A DNA stretch of 64,000 bases from Candidatus Colimorpha pelethequi (GCA_018064245.1 JAGHVO010000003.1:62001-126000), one strand, 5' to 3'. Shown: positions 48,778 to 57,850, counted from the stretch's first letter. The notes: a model not told the origin generated them from the letters alone. Made by a program: numbers and translations.

Positions 48778-49722
48778 TTAAAAAAGGCCTCCTTTTGCCC
48801 ATTCGGGAGTTTTGAGTTCTGAATTTTGATAGTCAAAGACATATTGTCCAACCGACTGCTTGGAGACGGCGTTGGCGAAATCGGTTACAATTTCAGGAGT
48901 GAGTGGCATTAGGCAGGATACCTCATGGTGTCTGTCTTTCATTCGGTAAAACCAATATGGATATTTGCCTCGGTTAAAGGATTTTACAAGACGGTTGGTT
49001 CCGGAGAAACGATAGTTCAGTACCAAATATTGGTCGTAGATGACAATATGGTCGGAAGTGCCATGGAAGAACAGTGTGGGTGCTGGCGCCGACTTGTAGC
49101 GCACATCTCCATTGGTCGAAAAGATGGCACCAGCATAGGAGATGACTCCTGCCGGCTTGAATCCTTGCGGAAGCTCCGAAACCCAAGGCAGTTGGTTCGC
49201 GCGGCAGTAATCGGTCTGCAATACCGTGATTGCACCTGCGCTGGATCCCATGAAAAAGATCTTCGACTCATCAATTCCCCACTCGGCAGAATGCCCGACA
49301 ACAAACGACACGGAGGCGCAAAAGTCCTCAACGGCGATACGAAACACGCGGCTTACGGTACTAATGGCATTATGTACATTAATGGTGTCCATCTTGATTC
49401 CTTTCGCACCTAAACGATAATCGATGCTTACCGCCAAGAAACCTTGCTGCGCCAAAAGTCTGCAGGTTTCGGCGTCGATGCTGTCTGCTCGCGTGCCTGT
49501 TCGAAATGCGCCGCCATGCATGTAAACAACGGCGGCTTTGTCGGCGCGAGGCAACGCTGGACGATACACATCCATCAGCAAGGAGTCGGCACCATCGCGC
49601 ACGGCATAACAATATGTTTCGCATTGAGCGGCAGCGCCTGAGCAAAGCATCCAAAATGCCACAAACAACGATAGTGTCGATTTGAAAAGAGTTGGGGTAG
49701 TGATGTAAAATTTCATAATCAT
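48778..49722 (-). CDS. Secreted alpha/beta hydrolase (HSL/carboxylesterase-like)
   Basis: The protein of about 312-314 residues has a signal peptide (cut near CSGAAAQ); ATGs at 49722 and 49716 are both possible starts. The oxyanion-hole motif HGGAF lies in VVYMHGGAFRTGT, the nucleophile elbow is GSSAG in IFFMGSSAGAITVL, and the acid and His lie in FHGTSDHIV and MKDRHHEVS. It matches the hormone-sensitive-lipase/carboxylesterase branch, likely acting on acetylated or other esters in the periplasm. The substrate is unknown; the neighbouring glycan genes would fit a deacetylase, but this is inference. Its stop codon lies in a heptamer repeat. Confidence 0.85.
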   Translation of the reverse strand: MIMKFYITTPTLFKSTLSLFVAFWMLCSGAAAQCETYCYAVRDGADSLLMDVYRPALPRADKAAVVYMHGGAFRTGTRADSIDAETCRLLAQQGFLAVSIDYRLGAKGIKMDTINVHNAISTVSRVFRIAVEDFCASVSFVVGHSAEWGIDESKIFFMGSSAGAITVLQTDYCRANQLPWVSELPQGFKPAGVISYAGAIFSTNGDVRYKSAPAPTLFFHGTSDHIVIYDQYLVLNYRFSGTNRLVKSFNRGKYPYWFYRMKDRHHEVSCLMPLTPEIVTDFANAVSKQSVGQYVFDYQNSELKTPEWAKGGLF

Positions 49723-49738
49723 GTCTTACGTCGGAAGA

Positions 49739-50428
49739 TTAAAAATTCAAGTTGCAGCTGATGCCGATATTGAACGGCTCATGATAGAAAAAAGTGTCAT
49801 CCCAATCAACAAGTTCTGCATAGGAAAGATGAATGCCAAACTTGACTTTGGGACCGCCAAAACGGACGGTAAACTGAGGTTCGAAAAGCAAGTTACTGCC
49901 GTTGTAATGCTCAGGATCGCGTTCGTCTCCAGGCTCCAACGCCGTAAAAGTGCAAGTCATGTCCGATACCATCGAACCCAATTTGAGTCCTACGCCAATG
50001 TCGATGCAGCCATTGGCGAGATTTGCAAATCCCATGTTCATCTGGCCGTAGTAGAGTTGATAAAACGAATTGTAAAGTCGTTCATAGTTGGTCCCTTCTC
50101 TGGTGAAATTTCTTCCGCCCACTCCGGCGCCGGCATAACCTTCAAGCACAAATTTCCCGAAAGGTTTGTAAAGTCCGGCGGCTCCTTGGAAAAAATAGCC
50201 TCCGTAGGTAAAATCTATGTGTCCTTGTCCTGCGAGGCAATTTGTAAAGCCATAAGTGCCCGTTACGTTTACGTTGGGTACCAAAGCGGGGAATGTCATT
50301 GAAACTCCGCCGTCAACACGGAGGTCTCCTTTTTCCTGCATCAGGGGAATGTCCACGGCGTGTGGTGTGTATATGGCGCAGGATGTCATTAACAACGAAC
50401 AGAGAATCAGAAGAATGCTTTTTTTCAT
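49739..50428 (-). CDS. Lipoprotein, predicted outer-membrane beta-barrel-like
   Basis: The 229-residue protein has a lipoprotein signal (LLMTSC, lipid Cys at 17). The rest is rich in alternating hydrophobic and polar residues with repeated Gly-Tyr and Phe strands (TGTYGFTNCLAGQGHIDFTY, FVLEGYAGAGVGG), ending in a C-terminal Phe (GISCNLNF), as in small outer-membrane barrels. No known family is recognised with confidence. It lies 16 bp upstream of the esterase gene on the same strand and 34 bp downstream of the deacetylase gene. Confidence 0.7.
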   Translation of the reverse strand: MKKSILLILCSLLMTSCAIYTPHAVDIPLMQEKGDLRVDGGVSMTFPALVPNVNVTGTYGFTNCLAGQGHIDFTYGGYFFQGAAGLYKPFGKFVLEGYAGAGVGGRNFTREGTNYERLYNSFYQLYYGQMNMGFANLANGCIDIGVGLKLGSMVSDMTCTFTALEPGDERDPEHYNGSNLLFEPQFTVRFGGPKVKFGIHLSYAELVDWDDTFFYHEPFNIGISCNLNF

Positions 50429-50462
50429 AATGGTACTGTTTTATGGTTTGACAAATGGTTTT

Positions 50463-51353
50463 CTATTCTTGATGATTTGGTTTTTGGTCATTCAAAATAG
50501 CTTCCACAGCGGTGCGAATGTCGGTAAATTGGAAGTCGGAGAGATATTTGCGCAGTTTCGACTCGGCGCTTTTGAGACCGACGTACGACTTGAAACGTCG
50601 TGAAAGCGGCAGTCCAGGGAGCATGGGTTGTGAGGCGTCAAGGTCGCGAGGATGGATGTAGGAAAGCAGATAGGCCGATTCCTTGCTCCATCGTTGGATA
50701 AGCGGATACGGCATTAGTCGGAAATAGCCGCCTCCGTTGAAAACCAAGTCTTTGCCACAAATTTTGTGGCTTGAAATGGGAAATTCAATAATATGTTCTG
50801 GATGCTGTTGCAAGAGTTCGGGAGATTGCTGCAATTTTCTGAAATCCAAAAGTATATAACCTTCTCGTTGCAAGTTTGACAAGCCGCCTGGAATGCCTCC
50901 GTGAGAGCCTTTGGCGGGGAAAATTGAACTGTCGTATCGAATGCCGTTTTCGTAAAGAATGTCAAGCGCCCACAATTCGCTTTCCCGAATGGAAAATCCG
51001 GGGGCACGGAAACACTCTACAGGTTTTCCCGTTATGTCCTCTAGCAGATGAATCGACGATACAACATCGTTGCGGAAATCCTCTCGCGACTGTTGCCAGA
51101 CGAGTTGGTGGTTCATTGTGTGAGTGCCAATTTGATAGCGCTCGGCGATTTTGCGCACAAGGTCGGGATATCGTTGTGCCACCCAGCCGATAATGAAGAA
51201 AGTGGCGCGGGAATTTGTTTCGTCGAGAATGCGCAATAGGCGTTCTACATTGTCGTATATGCGTATCTCGTAGGAATCCCACTGCAACTCGGAGCGTGTG
51301 GCGTCAAAGTCCAGCAAATGGAACCATTCTTCTATGTCGAAAGTGAGGATCAT
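50463..51353 (-). CDS. Polysaccharide deacetylase (NodB/XrtA-locus type), cytoplasmic
   Basis: The 296-residue protein begins MILTFDIEEWFHLLDF, the start typical of deacetylases with a DUF3473-like tail in exopolysaccharide loci. Metal-binding residues are the Asp of FDIEEW and the two His of GTHTMNHQ. The CFRAPGFSIRESELWALDIL block and the YDSSIFPAKGSHGGIPG segment follow. There is no signal peptide, so it probably acts at the cytoplasmic face on a lipid-linked or nucleotide sugar. It follows the GT26-ATP-grasp gene by 48 bp. Three TGTTGANN octamers directly abut its ATG. Confidence 0.88.
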   Translation of the reverse strand: MILTFDIEEWFHLLDFDATRSELQWDSYEIRIYDNVERLLRILDETNSRATFFIIGWVAQRYPDLVRKIAERYQIGTHTMNHQLVWQQSREDFRNDVVSSIHLLEDITGKPVECFRAPGFSIRESELWALDILYENGIRYDSSIFPAKGSHGGIPGGLSNLQREGYILLDFRKLQQSPELLQQHPEHIIEFPISSHKICGKDLVFNGGGYFRLMPYPLIQRWSKESAYLLSYIHPRDLDASQPMLPGLPLSRRFKSYVGLKSAESKLRKYLSDFQFTDIRTAVEAILNDQKPNHQE

Positions 51354-51377
51354 TGTTGATTTGTTGAACTGTTGATT
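51354..51377 (+). repeat. Three-unit octamer array against the deacetylase start codon
   Basis: TGTTGATT, TGTTGAAC and TGTTGATT run at period 8 immediately upstream of the minus-strand ATG at 51353, leaving no room for another leader element. Confidence 0.78.
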
Positions 51378-51401
51378 TGAGTTTTTATTCCCTATTTACT
51401 A

Positions 51402-53315
51402 TTAGAATGTATTTTTTTCTTTGCGAAATTCGGGGTCGAGCTGTTTCTTGACGCCGGAGAATATTGATGCGCACATTGCGCAGAAGTCATGTCGGCCTCC
51501 TTCTTGATAGTAGAGGTTTTTCCCCAAAAAGCGGAACCACGAAGGTCTTGCTTTCCAGCGATTAGGCGAACTGACAAACCAAGCGATGTCGATGCCTAAG
51601 CAACGCAGCTGAACTCCAGCTTGGCATTGGTTGAGAGGTCGTAATTTCCCTAAGGCTTCGGATACGATAATGTTGCCGAAATCCACTCCTGAAACGTTGG
51701 CGGCGCGCAAACTTGCTGGCACGCGCGGATTGATTTCTATGATGCGATAGTCGCCATCGCCTTTCTCCAAAACGTCAAAATCGGCGAATCCTTCCCATTG
51801 TATCGAATCAAGCAGGCGTCGGCATATTTTCAGCAACGGCTCGTTCTCCACGGTTTCGCAAAGACTGCTGCTGCCTCCCGAGATGGGATAGTAGCGCAAA
51901 ATCTTGATGATGCAAGGCTCGGAAAAAGTTCCGTCGTGGTAGCGGTAAAGCATCACGTTGTAGTAATAGTCGTGGTCGTGTATGTACTCTTGCAAAGAGC
52001 AATCTCCGTAAGTTTGCAACCATTGTGGCGCAACTTGCTGAAATTCATCCAAAGAAGAGACCATTTTGATGCCTCTTGCCCCGTCGGAATGGGCGGGTTT
52101 GAGCAAGGCGGGAAATGAAATCTTTTCAACCACGCTATCATTCTCGTTTTGAGTGAGTCGTACGGTGTTGGGACAAGGTATGTCGTGCCGCATACAATAG
52201 TCCATCAAGAGCGATTTGTCGCTTGCAAGATTGTATCTATCAGGATGTTCTACGGCGCAAAATGTCATTTGGTCGAGGGTGGCTTTATGCTCGGACAACC
52301 AATTGGAAAAGACGTCCCGTGTGGGGATTACAACCCGATAATGGTACTCTTTTATTAATTTAATTAGCTGATTTTCATTAATGTGTTTTTCGTCCGCAAT
52401 GGGGATGCAGTGACGAATATAGCGGCCGTGACGCACCACTTCCCGGTGCTGTGCCGCCACATCAACCGTGTATCCATGCTCGTTAAGTTCTCGAGACAAG
52501 GCAAGTGCCTGCAATCCGTCTCCCAAAATCAAGACGGAGTCGGTTGCCAAACCTTGATTGGGCGTTCTGCGAAGAACGAATCTGCGAAACAGAATTTGCA
52601 TCAGATACCACGACAGGCAGCAAGTATGTTTGACATACCAGCAAAGCTCCTTCCCAAAATTGGTGTTGCGCAAACACTGTAAACCACCTAAACCGATGCG
52701 TTGCAGTAATCCCTGCGGAAGCTGATATTCACCCAACAAGATGCGGAAGGCGGCACCAACGCCAATCAATACGACGTTGTCGTTCAAGTAGGGCAAAAGT
52801 TTCGTTGCCAGAAAATCTTGCTTTGGGGCTCGCAAGGAGGTCCAAACTATGGTGGCGCCACTTTGGTTTATGTTGTTCGCTATGGATTCAAAATCATATT
52901 CTTCCAAAGGTTTGAATGGGGGCGAATAGCTACCGGAAATATCGCATTCCCCTTCCAGCTTGGAAATCAGTTTTGCCAAAGTGACCTCGGTGTCTCCCAA
53001 AAAATAATGCTTGAGAGCGGAATCCGAGTCGTGAAGCAAGGCGTCGAAAATATCGGGTCCACATACGCGTTGGGTTTCTTGTATTCCCCAGCATTTCCCA
53101 CACCAAGTCAAAGGTGTTCCGTCGGGCGTGTTGACGATTGAATGGCGCATTACCTCGAGGTAAGATTTGTCGGAATTGGCAGCCACAACAGTGCGCATAT
53201 TGGAGACGCAGATGTAGCCTTTTCTGCGCAACTTGACAGACTGCTTGACAATGTCGCAAACCGCCTCGACCGACACCACGTCGATGGGAACCTTACCTAT
53301 GAGGAAACGTTTCAT
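51402..53315 (-). CDS. Fusion of WecG/TagA/CpsF glycosyltransferase and ATP-grasp ligase
   Basis: The 637-residue protein is one unbroken frame. Residues 1-235 are a GT26 (WecG/TagA/CpsF) domain: VPIDVVSVEAVCDIV, the signature NTPDGTPLTW (61-71), WTSLRAPKQDFLATKLLP and GVGAAFRILLGE. After a hydrophobic and basic link (230-252: LSWYLMQILFRRFVLRR) a second module starts with a Rossmann-like pre-ATP-grasp strand (VLILGDGLQALALSRELNEHG, 261-281). The ATP-grasp follows, with FPALLKPAHSDGARGI (401-416), LQEYIHDHDYYYNVMLYR and the metal site IIEINPRVP (525-533). A Cys-containing C-terminal part ends near CAMCAS. The GT would add a ManNAc-type sugar to Und-PP-GlcNAc; the ligase substrate is unknown. 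It overlaps wecA by 4 bp. Confidence 0.9.
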   Translation of the reverse strand: MKRFLIGKVPIDVVSVEAVCDIVKQSVKLRRKGYICVSNMRTVVAANSDKSYLEVMRHSIVNTPDGTPLTWCGKCWGIQETQRVCGPDIFDALLHDSDSALKHYFLGDTEVTLAKLISKLEGECDISGSYSPPFKPLEEYDFESIANNINQSGATIVWTSLRAPKQDFLATKLLPYLNDNVVLIGVGAAFRILLGEYQLPQGLLQRIGLGGLQCLRNTNFGKELCWYVKHTCCLSWYLMQILFRRFVLRRTPNQGLATDSVLILGDGLQALALSRELNEHGYTVDVAAQHREVVRHGRYIRHCIPIADEKHINENQLIKLIKEYHYRVVIPTRDVFSNWLSEHKATLDQMTFCAVEHPDRYNLASDKSLLMDYCMRHDIPCPNTVRLTQNENDSVVEKISFPALLKPAHSDGARGIKMVSSLDEFQQVAPQWLQTYGDCSLQEYIHDHDYYYNVMLYRYHDGTFSEPCIIKILRYYPISGGSSSLCETVENEPLLKICRRLLDSIQWEGFADFDVLEKGDGDYRIIEINPRVPASLRAANVSGVDFGNIIVSEALGKLRPLNQCQAGVQLRCLGIDIAWFVSSPNRWKARPSWFRFLGKNLYYQEGGRHDFCAMCASIFSGVKKQLDPEFRKEKNTF

Positions 53316-54433
53316 TGCGCATCCTCCCGCTTTTGGTTTTCTGCCTCAATTTTCTTGGCAATACGGTCTTTGCGGCCCAACATGTAATAGAGTCCGCAGA
53401 CAATGGCTACGCCTGCTGCCATTACCACATAGAGCTGCCAGTCTTGGTTGAGGTGGGATTTGTACATGACCCACCACATTCCTACGACGCCTACGTTGAG
53501 CAAAATTTCCATCAATGAAGTCTCCAAATGGTGGAAGCCATAGTTGATGAACGCATGATGAAGATGTGTCTTGTCGGCCACAAAAGGCGAATGTCCACAC
53601 ATCAAGCGCATTAGCATTACCCTCAGCGTGTCTCCTACAGGTATGATAAGTACGGCAAGGGTAAACGGAACCATGCCAAAATCGCTTCCTTCGGGATGCC
53701 ATTCGGTGCATAACGAGTTGTGGTCAAGAATCGAGACCACGAAATGCGCCAGAAGCACTCCCATCATCAGTGTGCCGCCGTCGCCAATAAACATCTTGGA
53801 ACGCTCGCCAAAAACGTTGTGGATAAAGAATGGGATCAACGCCCCGCAAGCCGCCATGGCAAGCACCGCCTGCACGTAGTCGTGGGAGTAGAAAAGTTCC
53901 ACGCCATACAATCCGCATGCCATAATGCAGATGCCCGAACTCAAACCGTCAATTCCATCTATCAGATTGATAGCGTTGATGATGCCCACCATGGTGAGCA
54001 CTGTGAGCGGATAGGCAATCCAAGGTGAGAGCGTATCAATGCCCCACAAGCCGTGCAAGTCGTTGATGGAGTATCCGTTTACAAAGATAAGTGCTACGCA
54101 AACAATCACTTCCACCAGAAGACGGAATTGCGGAGTGAGGTTTTTGATGTCGTCCCACGTGCCCACCACAAGCATGAGCAACATCGCAATTCCAACGGGA
54201 ACCAATGCGCTGCAATTGTAGAAGATACAAGCGGTGCAAGTGGCCGCCAAAGTCCCCGCAAAAACCACTACGCCCCCTAATACGGGAATGGGTACGCGCT
54301 GTAGTTTTCGAGCGTCGGGGTTGTCGTAGATATTGTGACGTTTGGCATAATGGACTACTGGATAGTAGATAAGCCACGCAACCACTATCGCCAAAAGGAA
54401 GACCGCCAGGATTAGATATATTGGATTGCTCAT
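53312..54433 (-). CDS. wecA: Undecaprenyl-phosphate HexNAc-1-phosphate transferase (WecA/TagO-like)
   Basis: The 373-residue protein has about ten or eleven membrane helices and the MraY/WecA motifs: DNPDARKLQRVPIPVLGG, the Mg-binding DD in GTWDDIKNLTPQFR, INLIDGIDGLSSG, FIHNVFGERSKMFIGDGGTL and the HLHHAF loop in DKTHLHHAF. It transfers GlcNAc-1-P (or a related HexNAc-1-P) from the UDP sugar to undecaprenyl phosphate, starting the repeat unit. It overlaps the beta-helix gene upstream and the GT26-ATP-grasp gene downstream by 4 bp each, so the three are translationally coupled. The C-terminal cytosolic tail is charged. Confidence 0.92.
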   Translation of the reverse strand: MSNPIYLILAVFLLAIVVAWLIYYPVVHYAKRHNIYDNPDARKLQRVPIPVLGGVVVFAGTLAATCTACIFYNCSALVPVGIAMLLMLVVGTWDDIKNLTPQFRLLVEVIVCVALIFVNGYSINDLHGLWGIDTLSPWIAYPLTVLTMVGIINAINLIDGIDGLSSGICIMACGLYGVELFYSHDYVQAVLAMAACGALIPFFIHNVFGERSKMFIGDGGTLMMGVLLAHFVVSILDHNSLCTEWHPEGSDFGMVPFTLAVLIIPVGDTLRVMLMRLMCGHSPFVADKTHLHHAFINYGFHHLETSLMEILLNVGVVGMWWVMYKSHLNQDWQLYVVMAAGVAIVCGLYYMLGRKDRIAKKIEAENQKREDAQ

Positions 54434-55875
54434 TTCTCAAATCTTATTTTACCATCAACGGAATTTTGCGCTATAATATTGCCCACATTGGCTTTTTTTA
54501 CATAGCTTCCCGACTCTTTCTCGATGCCGTGAACGCTGCGAGAATCAATGCAGTAGCTGTTGGAAATGTTGTTTACTGTATTGCCCCAGACCATCACGTT
54601 GCAAGCTCCGTCGTCGAGATAGATGCCTCGGTTGTCGGCCATTCCGGTATAGTGATGTACGTTGTTGTTGATAATGACCGAATTGTCGTTTTGTGTCCAA
54701 ACATAGATTGCGCCAGCATCCATCAAGGTGTGACTTTTGTAGTCGGCGAAATAGGCCGAGTCGTAATAGACTTCATTGTCGGTTACTACACCGTTGCATG
54801 GATTGGATTTGTGGGTTTTGTACCATACTCCAACGCCGATGGCGCCGTATCCAAAGTTCTTTACGACGTTGTTCGAAATTCGATAGTCGGATCCTCTGCA
54901 AATCACGCAGAAGGAATTTAGCATGCCTTTACCGCATTCTGAGAAATGGTTTCCTTCGACATGTGTGGCAAAAGAGGCGTTGTCAGAAACGACGCAGTCG
55001 CGGTAGCAGTTGTGGATGCTATTGTCGCTAAAGGAGAAGTTTGGAGTCGCTTCGCAAAGCACCAGTCTGCTGCGAATGCCTTCAAAATGGCAATCGTGAA
55101 TTTTTATAGAGCGACTTTCGAGGTTGTTGATGTTTATCAACGCTTTGCCTCCGTCACAGTTGCCTGCAAAAGTGATTCCTGCCACTTCAATAGAGTCGAA
55201 ATGGCAATTCTTGATGTCAAAAAGATTCGTGAAAGCGCAGCGACGAACTATGCCCGTTGGTACAAATTGGAGTTGAAAACGAGGAAGTTGCCCTCCATAG
55301 ACAAAGTCGTAGTTGACGTTGCATTGATTTTTCTTGTTGACTACCGAAAGGTTTTCCGCAGTAAAATATACATAGTCGCCCTCTATTTTTTCGATTTTGT
55401 AGGTGGAGGAATAATACCACTGCGTAACTTTCAGTCGAGAGTAGGCCAGATTGGCATTTTGAAATTCATTTGGCAGATGCAATCGACAGCTTTTCGCTGC
55501 AGTGTCCAGCACCTCTATCAGTTGGTCTGTCTGCGTCAACGTTGTCCAATCTTCCACATTTTCGCCGTGCGAAATATAACCAGGCTGTGCAAAAGCGCCA
55601 TCTTGCTCAGCCGCCGAAATGACAGTCTGCTGTCCTATAAAATGCAAAGAAACATCGGGATAGCGTAATTCCTGTAGGGAAATGTTGCGCTCGTCAAAAA
55701 AGAACGTGTCATCGCTAAACTGCACCGTAACATCTTTGACGCCAGTGCGCAATACCTTAAGCAGCAGCGCGTCCAGCTTCTGGAAGTCAAGTTGAGTTTC
55801 GATGCTGATGGTGGTCTGACCCTGAATGCCACTCCAAAGCAGCAACATCAAAACGACTATGATTTTGGGTTTCAT
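54430..55875 (-). CDS. Secreted right-handed beta-helix protein
   Basis: The 481-residue protein has a signal peptide (MKPKIIVVLMLLLWSGIQGQ). From about residue 210 it shows parallel beta-helix repeats with Asn ladders and H/N-rich turns: FDIKNCHFDSIEVAGITFAG, SIKIHDCHFEGI, FSFSDNSIHNC, YRISNNVVKNFGYGAIGVG, VIINNNVHHYTG, VMVWGNTVNNIS. This is the fold of pectate-lyase-like and polysaccharide-modifying proteins, so it may bind or cleave or epimerise the glycan made by the locus. No catalytic residues can be assigned. It is coupled to wecA by a 4-bp overlap. Confidence 0.82.
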   Translation of the reverse strand: MKPKIIVVLMLLLWSGIQGQTTISIETQLDFQKLDALLLKVLRTGVKDVTVQFSDDTFFFDERNISLQELRYPDVSLHFIGQQTVISAAEQDGAFAQPGYISHGENVEDWTTLTQTDQLIEVLDTAAKSCRLHLPNEFQNANLAYSRLKVTQWYYSSTYKIEKIEGDYVYFTAENLSVVNKKNQCNVNYDFVYGGQLPRFQLQFVPTGIVRRCAFTNLFDIKNCHFDSIEVAGITFAGNCDGGKALININNLESRSIKIHDCHFEGIRSRLVLCEATPNFSFSDNSIHNCYRDCVVSDNASFATHVEGNHFSECGKGMLNSFCVICRGSDYRISNNVVKNFGYGAIGVGVWYKTHKSNPCNGVVTDNEVYYDSAYFADYKSHTLMDAGAIYVWTQNDNSVIINNNVHHYTGMADNRGIYLDDGACNVMVWGNTVNNISNSYCIDSRSVHGIEKESGSYVKKANVGNIIAQNSVDGKIRFEK

Positions 55876-55916
55876 TATTTCAATTCTGATTTTTGGTTCA
55901 AGTAGCTTAAAACTTA

Positions 55917-56642
55917 TTATCTATAGCAATCCAATGTGATGGTTTCTTGCAGCACCACACCTTGTTGTTTGCATCGTGATACGAATTTCTGGATGGAGGG
56001 CGTATGATGGCGTCGGAAGAGACTGTAAAACAGTTTGTCTGGAAGCTGCTGCTTTACCCAAAAGACCGCTTTCGCCTTGGCGCGTTGGAGAAAGGAAAGT
56101 TCGTAAGTGGTGTATTTGACGGGTGTACGCCAATCTCCGTAAGTAATTGTCAGACATTGCTCATAGTTCTGAGGAATGTTCAAATCCAAGTCCTTGAAAT
56201 GGAAAGGAATGGTATTGTTTACCCAATCTTCCAAAAGGAAACAATGACCGATGGTGACGCGCACTTGGCTGTTGACTCGTTTGAGGATGTAGAAATCGAT
56301 GTATTCCCCCTTTCTCATAATCGAATAAAGTCCACAGCGTTCGTAGCGTATCAATTTGAATCCCAGATGTTCCATTTTTGGGAAAAGCAATTTCAGTTGT
56401 TCCTCGTTTTCTTCCTTCACATACAGGTCGATATCTTCGTCCCAGGTGATGAAATCGTTGTCTCGAACCATGCCCAACATGGTGCCAAAGATAGGACCGA
56501 ATTGCAACTGCTCGGATTTCAGCAGAGACTCCAACAAGCAAAGGTTTTCGTATGCTTGCTGCTTGTCGATCTGCTTGATTCCCAAATAGACGGGAACGGA
56601 TTTGTAATGATATTTTCCGTTTTGCGTGTTGATGTAAGGCAT
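55917..56642 (-). CDS. LicD family protein (copy 2, divergent)
   Basis: The 241-residue protein has a LicD core in the form FGPIFGTMLGMVRDNDFITW followed by DEDIDLYVKEENEEQL, so the first Asp of the canonical D-x-G-T-L-L-G motif is replaced (GPIFGTML) while the D-E-D-I-D metal site is kept. It then has YSIMRKGEYIDFYIL and the YGDWRTPV block. Copy 3 at 61162-61827 shares the EDxDxYxK form and the WRTP block, so the two are sister paralogues distinct from copy 1. Predicted to transfer a phospho-substituent to the glycan. Donor unknown. Confidence 0.82.
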   Translation of the reverse strand: MPYINTQNGKYHYKSVPVYLGIKQIDKQQAYENLCLLESLLKSEQLQFGPIFGTMLGMVRDNDFITWDEDIDLYVKEENEEQLKLLFPKMEHLGFKLIRYERCGLYSIMRKGEYIDFYILKRVNSQVRVTIGHCFLLEDWVNNTIPFHFKDLDLNIPQNYEQCLTITYGDWRTPVKYTTYELSFLQRAKAKAVFWVKQQLPDKLFYSLFRRHHTPSIQKFVSRCKQQGVVLQETITLDCYR

Positions 56643-56648
56643 GTTTCC

Positions 56649-56669
56649 GAGTTATGAGTTAATAGTTGT
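56649..56669 (+). repeat. Heptamer array upstream of LicD copy 2
   Basis: GAGTTAT, GAGTTAA and TAGTTGT run at period 7, starting 7 bp from the minus-strand start codon of LicD copy 2. Confidence 0.55.
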
Positions 56670-56698
56670 TGCGATGTGATGTATCCGTTGTCATCAAA

Positions 56699-57823
56699 TC
56701 ATTGGTTGCTTTTACGAGTTGAAATTTGCTCAAATACACGTACGACAGTTTCTTTGAAAGTAAAGCTCATCAATGAATTACGAGATTTTAGCAAATCGCT
56801 TTGAGAGGGAATTTGTTCCGATAGTTGCATTTCGTGATCGATTTTTGCCGTTATGTCGCACTCGTCCATTGGATTTATCTCGCTTCCATTTGTTTTGTCT
56901 ATCAAGCAATTGCTTCCGCAATGACTTGACACGACGCATCTGCATCCTGCAAGAAGCGCCTCGTTGGTAACGGCTCCGTAAGCCTCCTGCGTACTTGCCA
57001 AAATAAAGACAGAAGCAAGGTTGTACCAAGCTCGTACTTCATCGCCAAATTGTTGTCCGACAAATAGGATCCGATGAGAACAATCTTTTGCGACTTGCTG
57101 TAAATGTGCTTCTTCTTCGCCGCTTCCCACAATTACAAACACGAAATCCTCCTTGCACCGATTCACGGCCTGAATGGTACGTTCCAAATTTTTCAAGGCT
57201 ACCAATCTGCTGACCGACAGCAGGATTTTCTTTCCCCACAAATCGTACTGGTCGGCAAAACGTTGACTGATAGGAAGCACTCGGCGATAAGCCTCTAATT
57301 CCTTCACGTCATCACGAATGATTGGCAACCATATACCTTTGGAGAACTTTTGCTGATACCACTCAACAACCTTGCTGTCAACCAACAGCAAATCATCCAA
57401 ACGCGGGGCAATAAGATTCCGCGCCCAGCCGTGAACACGTGAAAAGTCGTTGTGATTCGCCACCATATCATAGCTGTCGTCGCACATCGAGACCACTTTG
57501 AAACGCTTGCGAATCAATTTTCTAAGCAAAAGGACTTGTAGGGTCAAAAGTTTGTACTCAGGAACAATTACCACTTCGGGATTGTGCTTTTTCAGAATTG
57601 AGCGCAGCTCGGTACAAACTTTAAAACGACGTTTCAAAACAGAGAAAGTCTTCAAAAAATGCGGCTGGAAATGACATTCGTCGTATAGCCGCTGCATGTC
57701 GAACGGCTGCGAAGTGTCCTCTTTGTCAAGAAAATAGAATTCGTATCCCCACAAATCGTGCATCGCATTGTAGGTATCGATGCGATAAGGTGCCACGCTT
57801 GTCCTGAAAAAGAGATTCGACAT
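56699..57823 (-). CDS. Glycosyltransferase family 4-like
   Basis: The 374-residue protein has a GT-B fold. The N-terminal domain binds the acceptor (VAPYRIDTYNAMHDL). The C-terminal domain has KILLSVSRLVALKNLERTIQ, FVFVIVGSGEEEAHLQ and the donor-binding ASTQEAYGAVTNEALLAGC motif, where Glu-x(7)-Glu is present. It adds a sugar to the repeat unit; donor and linkage cannot be read. It belongs to the minus-strand glycan operon, 27 bp downstream of a GT2 gene. Confidence 0.88.
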   Translation of the reverse strand: MSNLFFRTSVAPYRIDTYNAMHDLWGYEFYFLDKEDTSQPFDMQRLYDECHFQPHFLKTFSVLKRRFKVCTELRSILKKHNPEVVIVPEYKLLTLQVLLLRKLIRKRFKVVSMCDDSYDMVANHNDFSRVHGWARNLIAPRLDDLLLVDSKVVEWYQQKFSKGIWLPIIRDDVKELEAYRRVLPISQRFADQYDLWGKKILLSVSRLVALKNLERTIQAVNRCKEDFVFVIVGSGEEEAHLQQVAKDCSHRILFVGQQFGDEVRAWYNLASVFILASTQEAYGAVTNEALLAGCRCVVSSHCGSNCLIDKTNGSEINPMDECDITAKIDHEMQLSEQIPSQSDLLKSRNSLMSFTFKETVVRVFEQISTRKSNQ

Positions 57824-57850
57824 ACTATTGGGTGATTGATATAAAAAAAA

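Noticed and set aside
51402..53315. Two overlapping genes merged by a missed stop
   Set aside because: The frame is continuous, and no start codon with a leader is seen near the domain border that would suggest a second gene; sequencing error cannot be fully excluded.
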